DNA from: Neoroseomonas terrae
GTDB taxonomy: Bacteria; Pseudomonadota; Alphaproteobacteria; Acetobacterales; Acetobacteraceae
Direction: 5' to 3'
NCBI RefSeq assembly: GCF_018129025.1
Contig: NZ_JAAEDI010000012.1
Location: forward strand, 62,001-126,000
Length of the DNA stretch: 64,000 nt
Each line of letters begins with the position of its first letter. The first letter of the stretch is position 1. The notes beneath the pieces are model-generated. The model saw only the letters and a program-made list of their open reading frames with translations. It searched no databases and was not told the origin of the DNA. Of this stretch, positions 43,517 to 51,732 are shown piece by piece. A program made the position numbers and the translations under genes.

Positions 43517-46500
43517 GGTCCCGCTGCGCCGCGCGGAACACCGCATTCTGCTGGTGCCCCTTCTCACGCGCGAGCTGCGGCACGCGCCGCATCACCCATT
43601 CGCCGAGCGCCAGCGCGGTCACCCGCCCTTCCGCATCGACGGCCGCACGCCCGCGCAGCCCCTCCATCAGGGCGTAGGCGAAGACGCCGTTGCGGTCGTC
43701 GTAGGAATCCAGCGCTTCCTGCACCGAGGACGACGCCGCGAGCAGGAAGCGACCGGTGTCGTTGCCGATCGCGGCGAGCTGGTCGATGTCGATCTGACCG
43801 GCATAGCAGGTGTCGATCAGGATGAAGGCGTCGCGTGCCCGGATGCGTGCGAGGGCCGCGACCAGCGTCGTGTCGTCCAGCGATTGCTGCCGCAGCACCT
43901 GGAAGTTGCTCGTGTCCCGCACATCCGACGGCAGGAACAGGAAGTGGTTGCCGGGCTGCGAGACGATGCCGTGCCCCGCCAGATACAGGATGAAGGTATC
44001 CGCCGGCCCAGTGTCCCGCGCGACAGCGGCCAGCGCCTCCAGCACGCCCTGGCGCGTGGCGCGCGAACTCGGCAGGAAGCGCAGGTCCACGTCGCGGAAC
44101 AGCCCACCGCCGGCGGCACGCAGCACATCGCCGACTGAGCGCGCATCCGGCTCGGCGTAGCGTAGGTTCAGCTCCGAATTGGCATAGTCGTTCACGCCGA
44201 TCGCCAGCACCACCAGGCGCCCCGCGCCCTGCGGCGCATCGGGTTCGCCCGGGCGGCGCAGCGCCATCGTCGGGCCTTCGGCGAACAGCGTGCCGTCGCT
44301 GCCATAGAGCCGCGTCACGATGCGGTTGCTGCCGGGGTCGAGCGGCACCTCGACGGCGGTATCTCCCGCCGATGGCTCCGCCCGCGCCGCGATGCGGTCA
44401 TTCACCAGCACGTCGAGCGGCCCGAATCCCAGGCCGCGATCCGTTGCCGTGAAGCTCATGCGCAGCGCCGTGGAACCCTCGGGCAGCGCCCGCGCATCCC
44501 ATGCCAGCTCGCGGCAATCCCCGCCCACCACGACGCAGAGCGACCCCGGCGCCAGGGAGGGCAATCGGCCGATGCGGCTGCGCACTTCACCAAGCTGCGC
44601 AAGGCGTTCCTGCGCCGCCTGGAAATCCCCCGCGATGCGCGCTCGCACCGCCCGCGGCGCATACAGCGCGCGATAAGCCTGCTGGAAGGACGCCCATTCC
44701 GGCGTCTGGTTCCGCCCGCCATTGAGATGGACACCGACCATCTCCTGCCCGCCATTGGCGCCGTGGTCGAATAGCCCCTCCGGCGTCCACAGCGCCCAAC
44801 GCAGCGTCTCGGCGTGGACGAACAGCGCCGCCTGCTCGCGCAGCGCACCAGCCTCGAAGCGGTACCAGCGGATGGTGCCATCGCCGAGCGCGGCGATGCC
44901 CATGTCGCCTGCCACCGTCAGCCCCCACACGGCGCCCGGCGTCGGGATGGAATCGACCAGCCGCCCCTGCGCATCGAACAGCCGGATATGCGTGTCGGTG
45001 CCGAGCAGGAACCCGTCCTCCCGCACCAGGATCGCGAGGCTGCGGGCGAACTCGCCCTCACCCAGGCGCAACGGCACGTTGTTCAGCCGCGGGCGGTTGG
45101 AATTGCGCCAGTCCAGCACACGGATGCGCGGAGTCTCCGTACGCGCGGTGGCGAAGCCGCCCTCGCCCCGCCAGGCACTCAGGCTGCCGGTCAGCGGGTC
45201 GAAGACGACAGGCACGCCATTCGCGCGCAGGCTGAACTGCACCTGCGTCCCGTCGGCCGACAGCGCCAGCGTCACGCCGGTATTGCGGAAATCCCCACCC
45301 GGCGGCCGTGGCGCGGCGGCCAGCGTTCCCTCGGGCGCGATGCGCCCCCAGCCCGGATCGGCCGCGGCATAGACAAGCCCGCCCTGCGGCAGGGGCAGCA
45401 TGTGGGAAATCGCGTCACGCGCCGCCGGGATGTCGGTGGCCGCGCCAAAGCCGAAATCCGCCCAGCGTCGGATCAGGAACTCGCGCTGCGTGTCTGGCGG
45501 GGAGACCAGCGCCGGGTCCAGCATCGCCTCCGCCGACGGCTGCTGCTGCCGCACCACCAGCCCGCGGCTGCCGGGAGCCGGCGCTGAGGAGGAGGATGAC
45601 GAGGCCGGCCCCGCCGGCTGCTGTTGGGGCGCATTGGCCGGCGGTGCGACGCGCGTGCCGCCCTGCGGCGCCGGCGCCCGGGTATGCCGCGCATAGCCGC
45701 TGGCATAGAGCTGCAGCCCGCCCCGTCCGTCATGCGCCCAGGCGACGGCGGGAAGCCCCTCGCCCGCCAGCCCCGCGACATCCGGCACCAACACGGTGCG
45801 AAGGTCGGCGGTGGACAGCACTTCGACGCGCAGCCGGTCCTCGAAGCCCAGGACGAGCAGCGAGCCCTCGGGCGAAAAGGCAATGCCATAGGGCCGCGCG
45901 CCCTGCACCGGCGTCCGCTGCGCCAGCCGCCGCCCGTCCGGTGCGTAGAGCCGCACCGACCCGTCCGCCGAACTCGCGGCGAGCCGCCCCGTGCGGTCGA
46001 AGGCCACCATGCGGGCGGGGCCGGTGAAGGCCGTGTCCTCGAATTGCAGCCGGCCGTTTCGGGCATCCCAGACCTTGATGCCGGCACGCCCGCCGAGGGC
46101 GGCCGCGAGCCGTGTCCCGTCCGCCGAGAAGGCCAAATGCTGCACCGGCGCCGCCAGCCCGGGCAGGCGCGCAAGCAGCCGCCCGGTGGCGGCATCGAAG
46201 ATGTAGAGCGCGAAGCTGCTGTCCCAGGATCGCGCGGTGAAGCCCGCGGCGGCGACGCGCGCGCCATCCGGCGTCAGCGCGACGGCGTAGAGCTCGCCCT
46301 CCGCCTCCGCCCCCATCGGCGGGCGGATCACCAGCCGCTGCGTGCCTTCCGGCAGGTTCCACAGCCGCAGCGTCTTGTCGTCGGAGACGGTGGCGAGGGT
46401 GCCGCCCGCCGCATCGGTCGCAAGGCGCGCGACCGGGGCGATATGCGCCCCGGCCTCGATCCGCAGGAAGGGCTGCTGCGGCGGTTCGTTCGGCGCCTGG

Positions 46501-46571
46501 GCGAAGGCGGGGACGAACAGGCAGCAAGTCGCCGCGAGCCACAGCGCCCGCAGCAGGCGGCGACCGGCCAT
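43482..46571 (-). CDS. Caspase-family peptidase with WD40-type repeats
   Basis: 1029 aa from the ATG at 46571, which begins at a signal peptide (LLRALWLAATCCLFVPAFAQ). The N-terminal 560 residues are WD40-like repeats (for example LRLWNLPEGTQRLVI and HLAFSADGTRLAAALGG). A middle beta domain is followed by the C14 peptidase domain (about 770-1000): VLAIGVNDYANSELNLRYAEPDA, ILYLAGHG with catalytic His near 867, and FILIDTCYAG with catalytic Cys near 922. It is a bacterial orthocaspase, probably exported or periplasmic. It lies 4 bp after a glycine-zipper lipoprotein gene and is likely co-transcribed. Role unknown. Confidence 0.85.
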   Translation of the reverse strand: MAGRRLLRALWLAATCCLFVPAFAQAPNEPPQQPFLRIEAGAHIAPVARLATDAAGGTLATVSDDKTLRLWNLPEGTQRLVIRPPMGAEAEGELYAVALTPDGARVAAAGFTARSWDSSFALYIFDAATGRLLARLPGLAAPVQHLAFSADGTRLAAALGGRAGIKVWDARNGRLQFEDTAFTGPARMVAFDRTGRLAASSADGSVRLYAPDGRRLAQRTPVQGARPYGIAFSPEGSLLVLGFEDRLRVEVLSTADLRTVLVPDVAGLAGEGLPAVAWAHDGRGGLQLYASGYARHTRAPAPQGGTRVAPPANAPQQQPAGPASSSSSSAPAPGSRGLVVRQQQPSAEAMLDPALVSPPDTQREFLIRRWADFGFGAATDIPAARDAISHMLPLPQGGLVYAAADPGWGRIAPEGTLAAAPRPPGGDFRNTGVTLALSADGTQVQFSLRANGVPVVFDPLTGSLSAWRGEGGFATARTETPRIRVLDWRNSNRPRLNNVPLRLGEGEFARSLAILVREDGFLLGTDTHIRLFDAQGRLVDSIPTPGAVWGLTVAGDMGIAALGDGTIRWYRFEAGALREQAALFVHAETLRWALWTPEGLFDHGANGGQEMVGVHLNGGRNQTPEWASFQQAYRALYAPRAVRARIAGDFQAAQERLAQLGEVRSRIGRLPSLAPGSLCVVVGGDCRELAWDARALPEGSTALRMSFTATDRGLGFGPLDVLVNDRIAARAEPSAGDTAVEVPLDPGSNRIVTRLYGSDGTLFAEGPTMALRRPGEPDAPQGAGRLVVLAIGVNDYANSELNLRYAEPDARSVGDVLRAAGGGLFRDVDLRFLPSSRATRQGVLEALAAVARDTGPADTFILYLAGHGIVSQPGNHFLFLPSDVRDTSNFQVLRQQSLDDTTLVAALARIRARDAFILIDTCYAGQIDIDQLAAIGNDTGRFLLAASSSVQEALDSYDDRNGVFAYALMEGLRGRAAVDAEGRVTALALGEWVMRRVPQLAREKGHQQNAVFRAAQRDLRSFPLAVVQR

Positions 46572-46575
46572 GGCG

Positions 46576-47592
46576 TTAGCTGCTGGCCAGTTCGAAGCCC
46601 TGGCCCTGCGCCAGACGATCGGCGTTCTGCACGCTCTCCGAGAAGTTGTCGCGGCGCGCGATGTTCGACGCGGCGAGCTGGCGGAACTCGCCATCCGCGC
46701 CGCGGCCGCCGACGCTTGCCTCCGGCGAGCCGAGGCCGCGCACGCCCACCGAGCTCGCCGGCACGTATCCGACCACGCCGGACGAGGTCTCCACGCGGGC
46801 GAAGTTGCCCTGCGCCGGGGTGACGCTCACGGACTCGTTGCGGTTCAGCTGGCCCACCTGGGCCGCACCGGCGTCGGGGCGGATGCGGATGGGCGCGGAC
46901 ACGCGCGCGGTGGTCGGGCGGACGCTCACGGCCCGGCGGGCCTGGACCTGGCCCTTCACGCCGGGCGCGATGGTCTCGATGGCGCTGTCGAATTCTGCGC
47001 CGCGGGTGCCGATCTTCTCGTTGATGGTGCGGGCCAGCGCCACGTCGCGGCGCATCATGTCGCGCTGATAGGTCATCAGCGCCATGCCCTGCGCCTGGGT
47101 GATGCGACCCGCCCGCACATCGGCGCGGATGCCGTTCGCCGCATTCACGCGGCAATCCACGACCTGGTCGAAGGCGAGCTGCGTCGCGGCGAGCTGGCGG
47201 TTCTCGTTCTGGAGGTCGCCACCGACGGCCTGCACCAGCGCCGACTGATTCTGCGCCTGGCGCTGCCGCGCGGTGATGTAGCCGGCGGTGCCGCCGACGA
47301 CGCCGCCGGCCACCGCGCCGATCGCGGCGCCGGCGAGGATGTCGCTGCCGCGCCGCCCCGTCGCCGCGGCCAGCAGGCCGCCCGCAAGCGCACCGGTGCC
47401 GGCGCCGATCGCCGCACCGCGCAGAATGTCCTCGCCATAGAAATCGCCGGTCGAATCGAGCTGGACGACATACGCCCGGCACGCATCCCGCCCGTCATCT
47501 ACGCCGATGCGGCCCGCCTGGGTCGAGACGCAGCCAGCAAGCAGGACGGCAGCAGTAACGCTGGCGATCGGTCGACGAAGGGCGGAACGCAT
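46576..47592 (-). CDS. Glycine-zipper lipoprotein with SH3-like domain
   Basis: 338 aa. A lipobox (LLAGC) is followed by two glycine-zipper stretches (GAAIGAGTGALAGGLLAAATG and GAAIGAVAGGVVGGTAGY), helices, and a bacterial SH3 domain (IRIRPDAGAAQVGQLNRNESVSVTP, YVPASSVGV). This build suggests an outer-membrane-anchored protein with a membrane-inserting zipper. ATG at 47592 is the start that yields the signal peptide. It is 4 bp from the caspase gene, so the two probably act together at the envelope. Confidence 0.75.
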   Translation of the reverse strand: MRSALRRPIASVTAAVLLAGCVSTQAGRIGVDDGRDACRAYVVQLDSTGDFYGEDILRGAAIGAGTGALAGGLLAAATGRRGSDILAGAAIGAVAGGVVGGTAGYITARQRQAQNQSALVQAVGGDLQNENRQLAATQLAFDQVVDCRVNAANGIRADVRAGRITQAQGMALMTYQRDMMRRDVALARTINEKIGTRGAEFDSAIETIAPGVKGQVQARRAVSVRPTTARVSAPIRIRPDAGAAQVGQLNRNESVSVTPAQGNFARVETSSGVVGYVPASSVGVRGLGSPEASVGGRGADGEFRQLAASNIARRDNFSESVQNADRLAQGQGFELASS

Positions 47593-47812
47593 CAAAAAAA
47601 CTCCCGAAGCAAGTTCGCGAGACAGGGTATCAGGCCGAAACAGTCTATGCCAGAGCGCCGCATGGTTCGCGGTGCGCAAGATCACGCCAGCCGACAGGGT
47701 TGCAGCGGGCATCACATGATTCCCAGCCGACCGAAAACTGCCCTAACCTTGCGGCACGGGGCGCCTGCGCCATCACGCTGCGGGCGGCCGGCTTCGACGA
47801 AGGGAACACGGA

Positions 47813-48946
47813 ATGTTCAAGTCTCCCAGGCTGACACGCAGGCTGCTGCTCGGTGCCGGCGCAGGCACGCTGGCGGCCGGGCGCGGCGCCTTCGCCCAGG
47901 GCGCCTCGGGCCCCATCCGCATCGCGACGGCCGGCCCGATGACCGGCCAATACGCGGCCTTCGGGACGCAGATGCGCGAAGGCGCAACCCAGGCGGTCAC
48001 GGACATCAACGCAGCCGGCGGCGTGCTCGGCCGGCAGCTCGTGCTCGAGATCGGCGACGATGCCTGCGACCCGCGCCAGGCTGTGTCCGTCGCGAACCAG
48101 CTCGCGAGCCGCCGCGTGCAGTTCGTCGCCGGGCATTTCTGCTCCGGCTCCTCGATCCCCGCCCGCGACGTCTATGCCGAGGAAGGCGTGCTGCAAATCA
48201 GCCCGGCCTCGACCAACCCGCGCTTCACCGACGAAGGCAAGTGGAACACCTTCCGCACCTGCGGGCGCGACGACCAGCAGGGCCAGGTGGCCGGGCGCTA
48301 CATCCTGCAGAACTTCGCCGGCAAGCGCGTTGCGATCCTTCACGACAACACCGCCTACGGCAAAGGCCTCGCGGACGAGACCAAGAAGGCGATGAACGCC
48401 GGCGGCATGCAGGAGACGATGTACGCCGCCTACACGCCGGGCGAGCGCGACTACACCGCGATCGTCAGCCGCATGAAGGCTGCGAACATCGATGTCATCT
48501 ACCTCGGCGGCTACCATACCGAAGGCGGCCTGATCATCCGCCAGGCCAAGGAGCAGGGGATGAACGTCACCCTGATTGGCGGCGACGCGCTGGTGACGAA
48601 CGAGTTCTGGCAGATCAGCGGCGCGGCGGGTGAAGGCACGCTGATGACCTTCTCCTCCGACCCCCGCCGCCGCCCGACGGCCGCGGAAGTCGTGCAGCGC
48701 TTCCGCGCGCGCAACATCGATCCCGAGGGCTACGTGCTCTACACCTACGCCGCGATCCAGATCTTCGCCGACGCGGCGAAGAAGGCGAACAGCACCGATC
48801 CGCGCCGGCTCGCGCAGGTGATCAAGTCGGATGGCCCGTGGCAGACGGTGCTCGGGCCGATCAGCTTCGACGCGAAGGGCGACGTCACCGTGCCCGACTA
48901 CGTCTTCTACGTCTGGCGCAACGGCGCCTACGCCGAGCTGTCGTAA
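47813..48946 (+). CDS. Branched-chain amino acid-type substrate-binding protein
   Basis: 377 aa. The signal region (LTRRLLLGAGAGTLAAGRGAFAQ) carries twin Arg, so Tat export is possible. PIRIATAGPMTGQYAAFGTQM, INAAGGVLGRQL and the two-lobe fold (Peripla_BP_6) are clear. It is the only Liv-type binding protein in the window and may serve livHMGF 8 kb upstream, or another permease elsewhere. It is followed by an inverted repeat. Confidence 0.9.
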   Translation: MFKSPRLTRRLLLGAGAGTLAAGRGAFAQGASGPIRIATAGPMTGQYAAFGTQMREGATQAVTDINAAGGVLGRQLVLEIGDDACDPRQAVSVANQLASRRVQFVAGHFCSGSSIPARDVYAEEGVLQISPASTNPRFTDEGKWNTFRTCGRDDQQGQVAGRYILQNFAGKRVAILHDNTAYGKGLADETKKAMNAGGMQETMYAAYTPGERDYTAIVSRMKAANIDVIYLGGYHTEGGLIIRQAKEQGMNVTLIGGDALVTNEFWQISGAAGEGTLMTFSSDPRRRPTAAEVVQRFRARNIDPEGYVLYTYAAIQIFADAAKKANSTDPRRLAQVIKSDGPWQTVLGPISFDAKGDVTVPDYVFYVWRNGAYAELS

Positions 48947-48957
48947 CCGCGCCGGAA

Positions 48958-48979
48958 CGTGCGCAGGAACTTGCGCACG
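48958..48979 (+). terminator. Inverted repeat after the binding-protein gene
   Basis: CGTGCGCA and TGCGCACG form a perfect 8-bp stem around GGAACT, 12 bp after the stop. Probably a transcription end or RNA-protecting hairpin; no T-tract. Confidence 0.55.
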
Positions 48980-49047
48980 CTCCCCTCGCATTCCGCTTGC
49001 GAAGGCGACATCGACGCCCCAGATTGCGTCTTCGTCGTCAACAACCG

Positions 49048-49061
49048 AAAGGAGGTGATCC
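49048..49061 (+). promoter_or_regulatory. Maximal Shine-Dalgarno sequence
   Basis: AAAGGAGGTGATCC is complementary to 14 bases at the 3' end of 16S rRNA (the GGATCACCTCCTTT end). The GTG start of a 19-codon ORF follows at 49063. Full-length pairing is rare at real genes. Confidence 0.7.
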
Positions 49062-49062
49062 G

Positions 49063-49122
49063 GTGTCTCATCGCATCAATCGGGCAGTCGCGCCCGTGGC
49101 CCGGATCACTGCCGGTCACTGA
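49063..49122 (+). CDS. Tiny ORF (19 aa) with extreme ribosome-binding site
   Basis: GTG-started peptide MSHRINRAVAPVARITAGH, basic and His/Arg-rich. Its stop lies inside a perfect 9-bp inverted repeat (49110-49118 with 49120-49128, TGCCGGTCA, C, TGACCGGCA), and a strong terminator hairpin follows at 49172-49201. The unit could be a leader peptide, a small protein or a ribosome-sequestering RNA. I recognise no family. The convergent SRPBCC gene begins its stop at 49209, so no downstream gene is regulated on this strand. Confidence 0.45.
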   Translation: MSHRINRAVAPVARITAGH

Positions 49123-49171
49123 CCGGCAGGTCACCAGGGTTTCGCGGGCCGTGCCTCGGCCACGCGATGTG

Positions 49172-49201
49172 AAGGCTCCGGCGGGATACCGCCGGGGCCT
49201 T
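49172..49201 (+). terminator. Long-stem terminator after the tiny ORF
   Basis: AAGGCTCCGGCGG, GATA, CCGCCGGGGCCTT pairs over 13 positions with one G-T pair. It is followed by CTGCGTTT, giving a weak T-rich end. It also faces the SRPBCC stop and may end both transcripts. Confidence 0.65.
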
Positions 49202-49208
49202 CTGCGTT

Positions 49209-49739
49209 TCAGGGGATTCGCTGCGGATATTCGGATTCGTAGCGTGCGACGCTCGCCCAGAAGGCCGGCGCCGCCGTTCCTTCCAGCTTTGCCCGCAGCA
49301 GGTCCAGATGGATGTGCCAGCCGCCCGACACGTCGATCATGCCAGGGCGGTCCAGGCGCCGATGCGTCAGTTCGAGCAGCACGCGGTCGCCCTGCTCGGT
49401 CAGCGTGATGGTCACTTCGGAATCTGGCGTGCCCTCCTCGCCCGGCCAGGTGAAGGCCAGCAGCCGCGGCGGCTCGGCGGCGAGGATGCAGTAGTCGAAC
49501 TCGATCCCTTCATTGGCCTTGCGGTACTTCTCCGGCGGCGTTTCGCCGGGCGACAGGTTGGCGTGGCGAATGTGCATCCGCGCGGCGCCGCCGGCCCGCA
49601 ATTCCATCGGGCCGCCGCCGAACCAGGTGGCGCGCTTTTCGGGTTCCGTCAGAAAGGCCCAGACCCGTTCGACCGGGCCGGGCAGGACCCGTCGGAACCG
49701 CACAGTGCCGGCCTCGGTCACGTCGCCATAGTCGCTCAT
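49209..49739 (-). CDS. SRPBCC (AHSA1-like) domain protein
   Basis: 176 aa. RVLPGPVERVWAFLTEPEKRATWFGGGPMELRAGG is the N-terminal helix-grip motif, and WHIHLDLLRAKLEG the C-terminal helix of AHSA1/START-like proteins. Such proteins bind hydrophobic ligands; this one is coupled (ATGA overlap) to an ArsR regulator, a common pair. Ligand unknown. Confidence 0.9.
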   Translation of the reverse strand: MSDYGDVTEAGTVRFRRVLPGPVERVWAFLTEPEKRATWFGGGPMELRAGGAARMHIRHANLSPGETPPEKYRKANEGIEFDYCILAAEPPRLLAFTWPGEEGTPDSEVTITLTEQGDRVLLELTHRRLDRPGMIDVSGGWHIHLDLLRAKLEGTAAPAFWASVARYESEYPQRIP

Positions 49740-50050
49740 AAATCGTCCTCCCGATCGTTAGCCAGCGCCTGTTCCAGGGCGTCGAGCCTCGTCGCCCAGT
49801 GACGACGGACACGGCGCGTCCAGGCCTCGATCTCCTCCAGCCCCGACGGGTCGAGACTGTAGATGCGCCGCTGCCCCTCGACCCGCACACGCACTAACCC
49901 CGCCGTCTTCAGCACCTTCAGATGCTGCGAGATGGCAGGGGCGCTGATGGCGAAGCGGGCGACGATGGCACCGGCAGGACGATCCCCCTCCCCGAGCATT
50001 TCGAGGATGGCGCGGCGCGTCGGGTCGGCGAGGGCAGCGATGCTCTCCAT
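49736..50050 (-). CDS. ArsR-family transcriptional regulator
   Basis: 104 aa. ALADPTRRAILEMLGEGDRPAGAIVARFAISAPAISQHLKVLKTAGLVRVRVEGQRR read in pieces shows the whole winged helix. No CxC metal site is seen (no ELCVCDL), so the ligand is probably organic. It precedes and overlaps the SRPBCC gene, and its upstream region carries an AT-rich palindrome. Confidence 0.92.
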   Translation of the reverse strand: MESIAALADPTRRAILEMLGEGDRPAGAIVARFAISAPAISQHLKVLKTAGLVRVRVEGQRRIYSLDPSGLEEIEAWTRRVRRHWATRLDALEQALANDREDDL

Positions 50051-50059
50051 GCGCTAATA

Positions 50060-50093
50060 ATTCATCATCTGCTTAATTAAGTAAATGACGAAT
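50060..50093. promoter_or_regulatory. AT-rich palindrome, candidate ArsR operator
   Basis: A 34-bp dyad centred on TTAATTAA (50073-50080); arms ATTCATCATCTGCTTAA and ATTCGTCATTTACTTAA agree at 13 of 17 positions. It lies 10 bp before the ArsR start in an otherwise GC-rich genome, so autoregulation is likely. Confidence 0.6.
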
Positions 50094-50207
50094 CACGCCA
50101 AGGCCCCGCCCGTTGAAACGGACGACGCGTCCTTGCCCGGTTTCGGGCTGACGCGTCGGCGGTGCTCGTCGGGTCGAGGCTGAAACGTCACGCTGGCCGC
50201 AAAGGGG

Positions 50208-50224
50208 GCCGGCGTTTCGCCGGC
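50208..50224 (-). terminator. Hairpin after the ribbon-helix-helix gene
   Basis: GCCGGCG, TTT, CGCCGGC, a 7-bp stem. On the minus strand it is followed by CCCCCTTT, so it is placed correctly to end the small gene at 50239-50409. Confidence 0.55.
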
Positions 50225-50238
50225 GCGGTGGGCAGGAC

Positions 50239-50409
50239 CTAGCGGGCGATCCAGCAGTCCGGACCCTCGCAGGTCTCCTCAGGCAGGTCGGCGGCGACGT
50301 CCTGCACGACGGCCGATACCCATGCCTCGGTGGTGATGCCGAGCGCAGCAGCCCGGCGGCCGATCTCCTCGGCGAGGGTGTCAGGCAGTTCCACCGTCAC
50401 TTCAGTCAT
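50239..50409 (-). CDS. Small ribbon-helix-helix-like protein
   Basis: 56 aa from the ATG at 50409, with GAAGGAG upstream. MTEVTVELPDTLAEEIGRRA has the beta-strand then helix of CopG-type DNA-binding proteins; the C-terminus (PEETCEGPDCWIAR) has two Cys. The domain resembles antitoxins, but no toxin ORF lies beside it. Regulatory target unknown. Confidence 0.6.
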   Translation of the reverse strand: MTEVTVELPDTLAEEIGRRAAALGITTEAWVSAVVQDVAADLPEETCEGPDCWIAR

Positions 50410-50537
50410 TCGGGCACGCTCCTTCGGTTGCACCTGCGAAGAAAGGATAGGGTGCAAACCATTTGTGGTGCCTTTGCGACCTTCGCATGGGAGCAATGCG
50501 CTGGATCACATTGTCCCAAAAGGAGGTGCTGTCCCGC

Positions 50538-51032
50538 TCACCCAGCGCCGATCGCGTGATAGTCGCGGCTGAACCAGATCAGGCCGCGCGACGCTGCACC
50601 CTGCCGGACGGCCACGACCTCGGCGAAGATCACGCTGTGCGTCCCGCGCTCCACCACCTCGGCGATCCGGCAGTCGAAGGAGACAGCCGCCCCGTCCAGC
50701 ACCGGCGACCCCGTCTCCAGCAGCCCCCAGCTCGCGTGGGAGAAGCGTTCGGTCATGTCGGCCTCCGCCGAGCGGCCGGCGAAGCGGCCCGACAGTTCCT
50801 CCTGCCCCGGCGCCAGGCTGTTCACGCAGAGCACGCCGTTGTCCTTGAACAGCCGGTTCTGCGGGCTGCCGCGGTTGAGGCAGACCAGCAGCGTCGGAGG
50901 ATCGTCAGTCACCGAGCAGACGGCGCTGACCGTCAGCCCGCCGAGCCCGGCTGGCCCGTCGGTGGTGACGATGTTCACCGCAGCCCCCAGGCGCGCCATG
51001 GCATCACGGAATTCCTGGCGCGTCACCGACAT
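50538..51032 (-). CDS. Flavin reductase-like FMN-binding protein
   Basis: 164 aa. FRDAMARLGAAVNIVTTDGPAGLGGLTVSAVCSVTDDPPTLLVCLNR (read in parts) and FAGRSAEADMTERFSHASW fit the flavin reductase family (HpaC/RutF type), which supplies reduced FMN to monooxygenases. Complete length. No oxygenase partner is next to it. Confidence 0.9.
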   Translation of the reverse strand: MSVTRQEFRDAMARLGAAVNIVTTDGPAGLGGLTVSAVCSVTDDPPTLLVCLNRGSPQNRLFKDNGVLCVNSLAPGQEELSGRFAGRSAEADMTERFSHASWGLLETGSPVLDGAAVSFDCRIAEVVERGTHSVIFAEVVAVRQGAASRGLIWFSRDYHAIGAG

Positions 51033-51207
51033 GCAAACGGTCCCTTACCGGCCGGGCACGCCCTGGCCGCCTGATGATGAAAAACAGCGAGCAACACCTG
51101 CGCGCCTGCGGTGTGCGGCGCAACCCCGGGCGACGCCGCCGCCGGCCTGTTCACGCGCTGCTTGCCCGTTCGATGGGCCCGGCTGCCTGCGCCACGAGCG
51201 GCAGCGG

Positions 51208-51693
51208 TCACTTCACCGGGCCGCCGCCCCCGAAATTGCCGCCGCCGCCGAAGTTCCCGCCACCGCCACCACCCAGCGTGCCGCCGCCGAGATTGCCGCC
51301 ACCACCGCCGAAGTTGCCGCCGCCGCCGCCGCCCGTCAGGTTGCCGCCGCCGGGCCGCTGCCGGTTGCGATAGGCGTTCGTGACGGCCTCGACGAGCTGC
51401 GCGCTGTCGTTCGACCGGTCATTTACCCAGGCGAAGACCGCGGCCACCCGCTGCGACCCGATGCAGCGGACGGTCAGCGCCTCATCGCCGCGCCAACCGA
51501 ACACGGTCTGGCGGTCCTGCGAGACGCTCGCCTGGAAGCCCACCCCCTGCACGGCGCGCTGGCCGACATCGATGCACTCGTCCTGGTTGGCTGACCGCAG
51601 CTCCACCCAGGCGGTGGATACCGAGGCCGCCATGGCGGGCAGCGCCGCCAGGCCGAAGATCGTCACATAGGCAATGGTCTTGGTGCGGGACAC
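51208..51693 (-). CDS. Secreted protein with glycine-rich repeat tail
   Basis: 161 aa, GTG start with AGGAGG upstream. Signal peptide (YVTIFGLAALPAMA), then a 90-residue domain with two Cys (ECIDVG, VRCIGSQRVAAVFAW) and a C-terminal 45-residue tail of GGGGGNFGGGG and NLGGG repeats. The tail could be flexible or surface-exposed. No family recognised for the folded part. Confidence 0.7.
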   Translation of the reverse strand: MSRTKTIAYVTIFGLAALPAMAASVSTAWVELRSANQDECIDVGQRAVQGVGFQASVSQDRQTVFGWRGDEALTVRCIGSQRVAAVFAWVNDRSNDSAQLVEAVTNAYRNRQRPGGGNLTGGGGGGNFGGGGGNLGGGTLGGGGGGNFGGGGNFGGGGPVK

Positions 51694-51732
51694 GGGATCC
51701 TCCTGCCGTCTCGCGAATGGTCGTCCTTGATC

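Noticed and set aside
49048-49061. A 16S rRNA fragment on the minus strand
   Set aside because: The match to the 16S 3' end is limited to 14 nt; the following bases do not match the GGCTGGATC context, so it is a ribosome-binding site.
51220-51350. Tandem repeat or CRISPR-like array
   Set aside because: The repetition is the GGC/GGN-coded Gly tail of the secreted protein; no spacers or fixed repeat unit exist, and no CRISPR array was seen anywhere.
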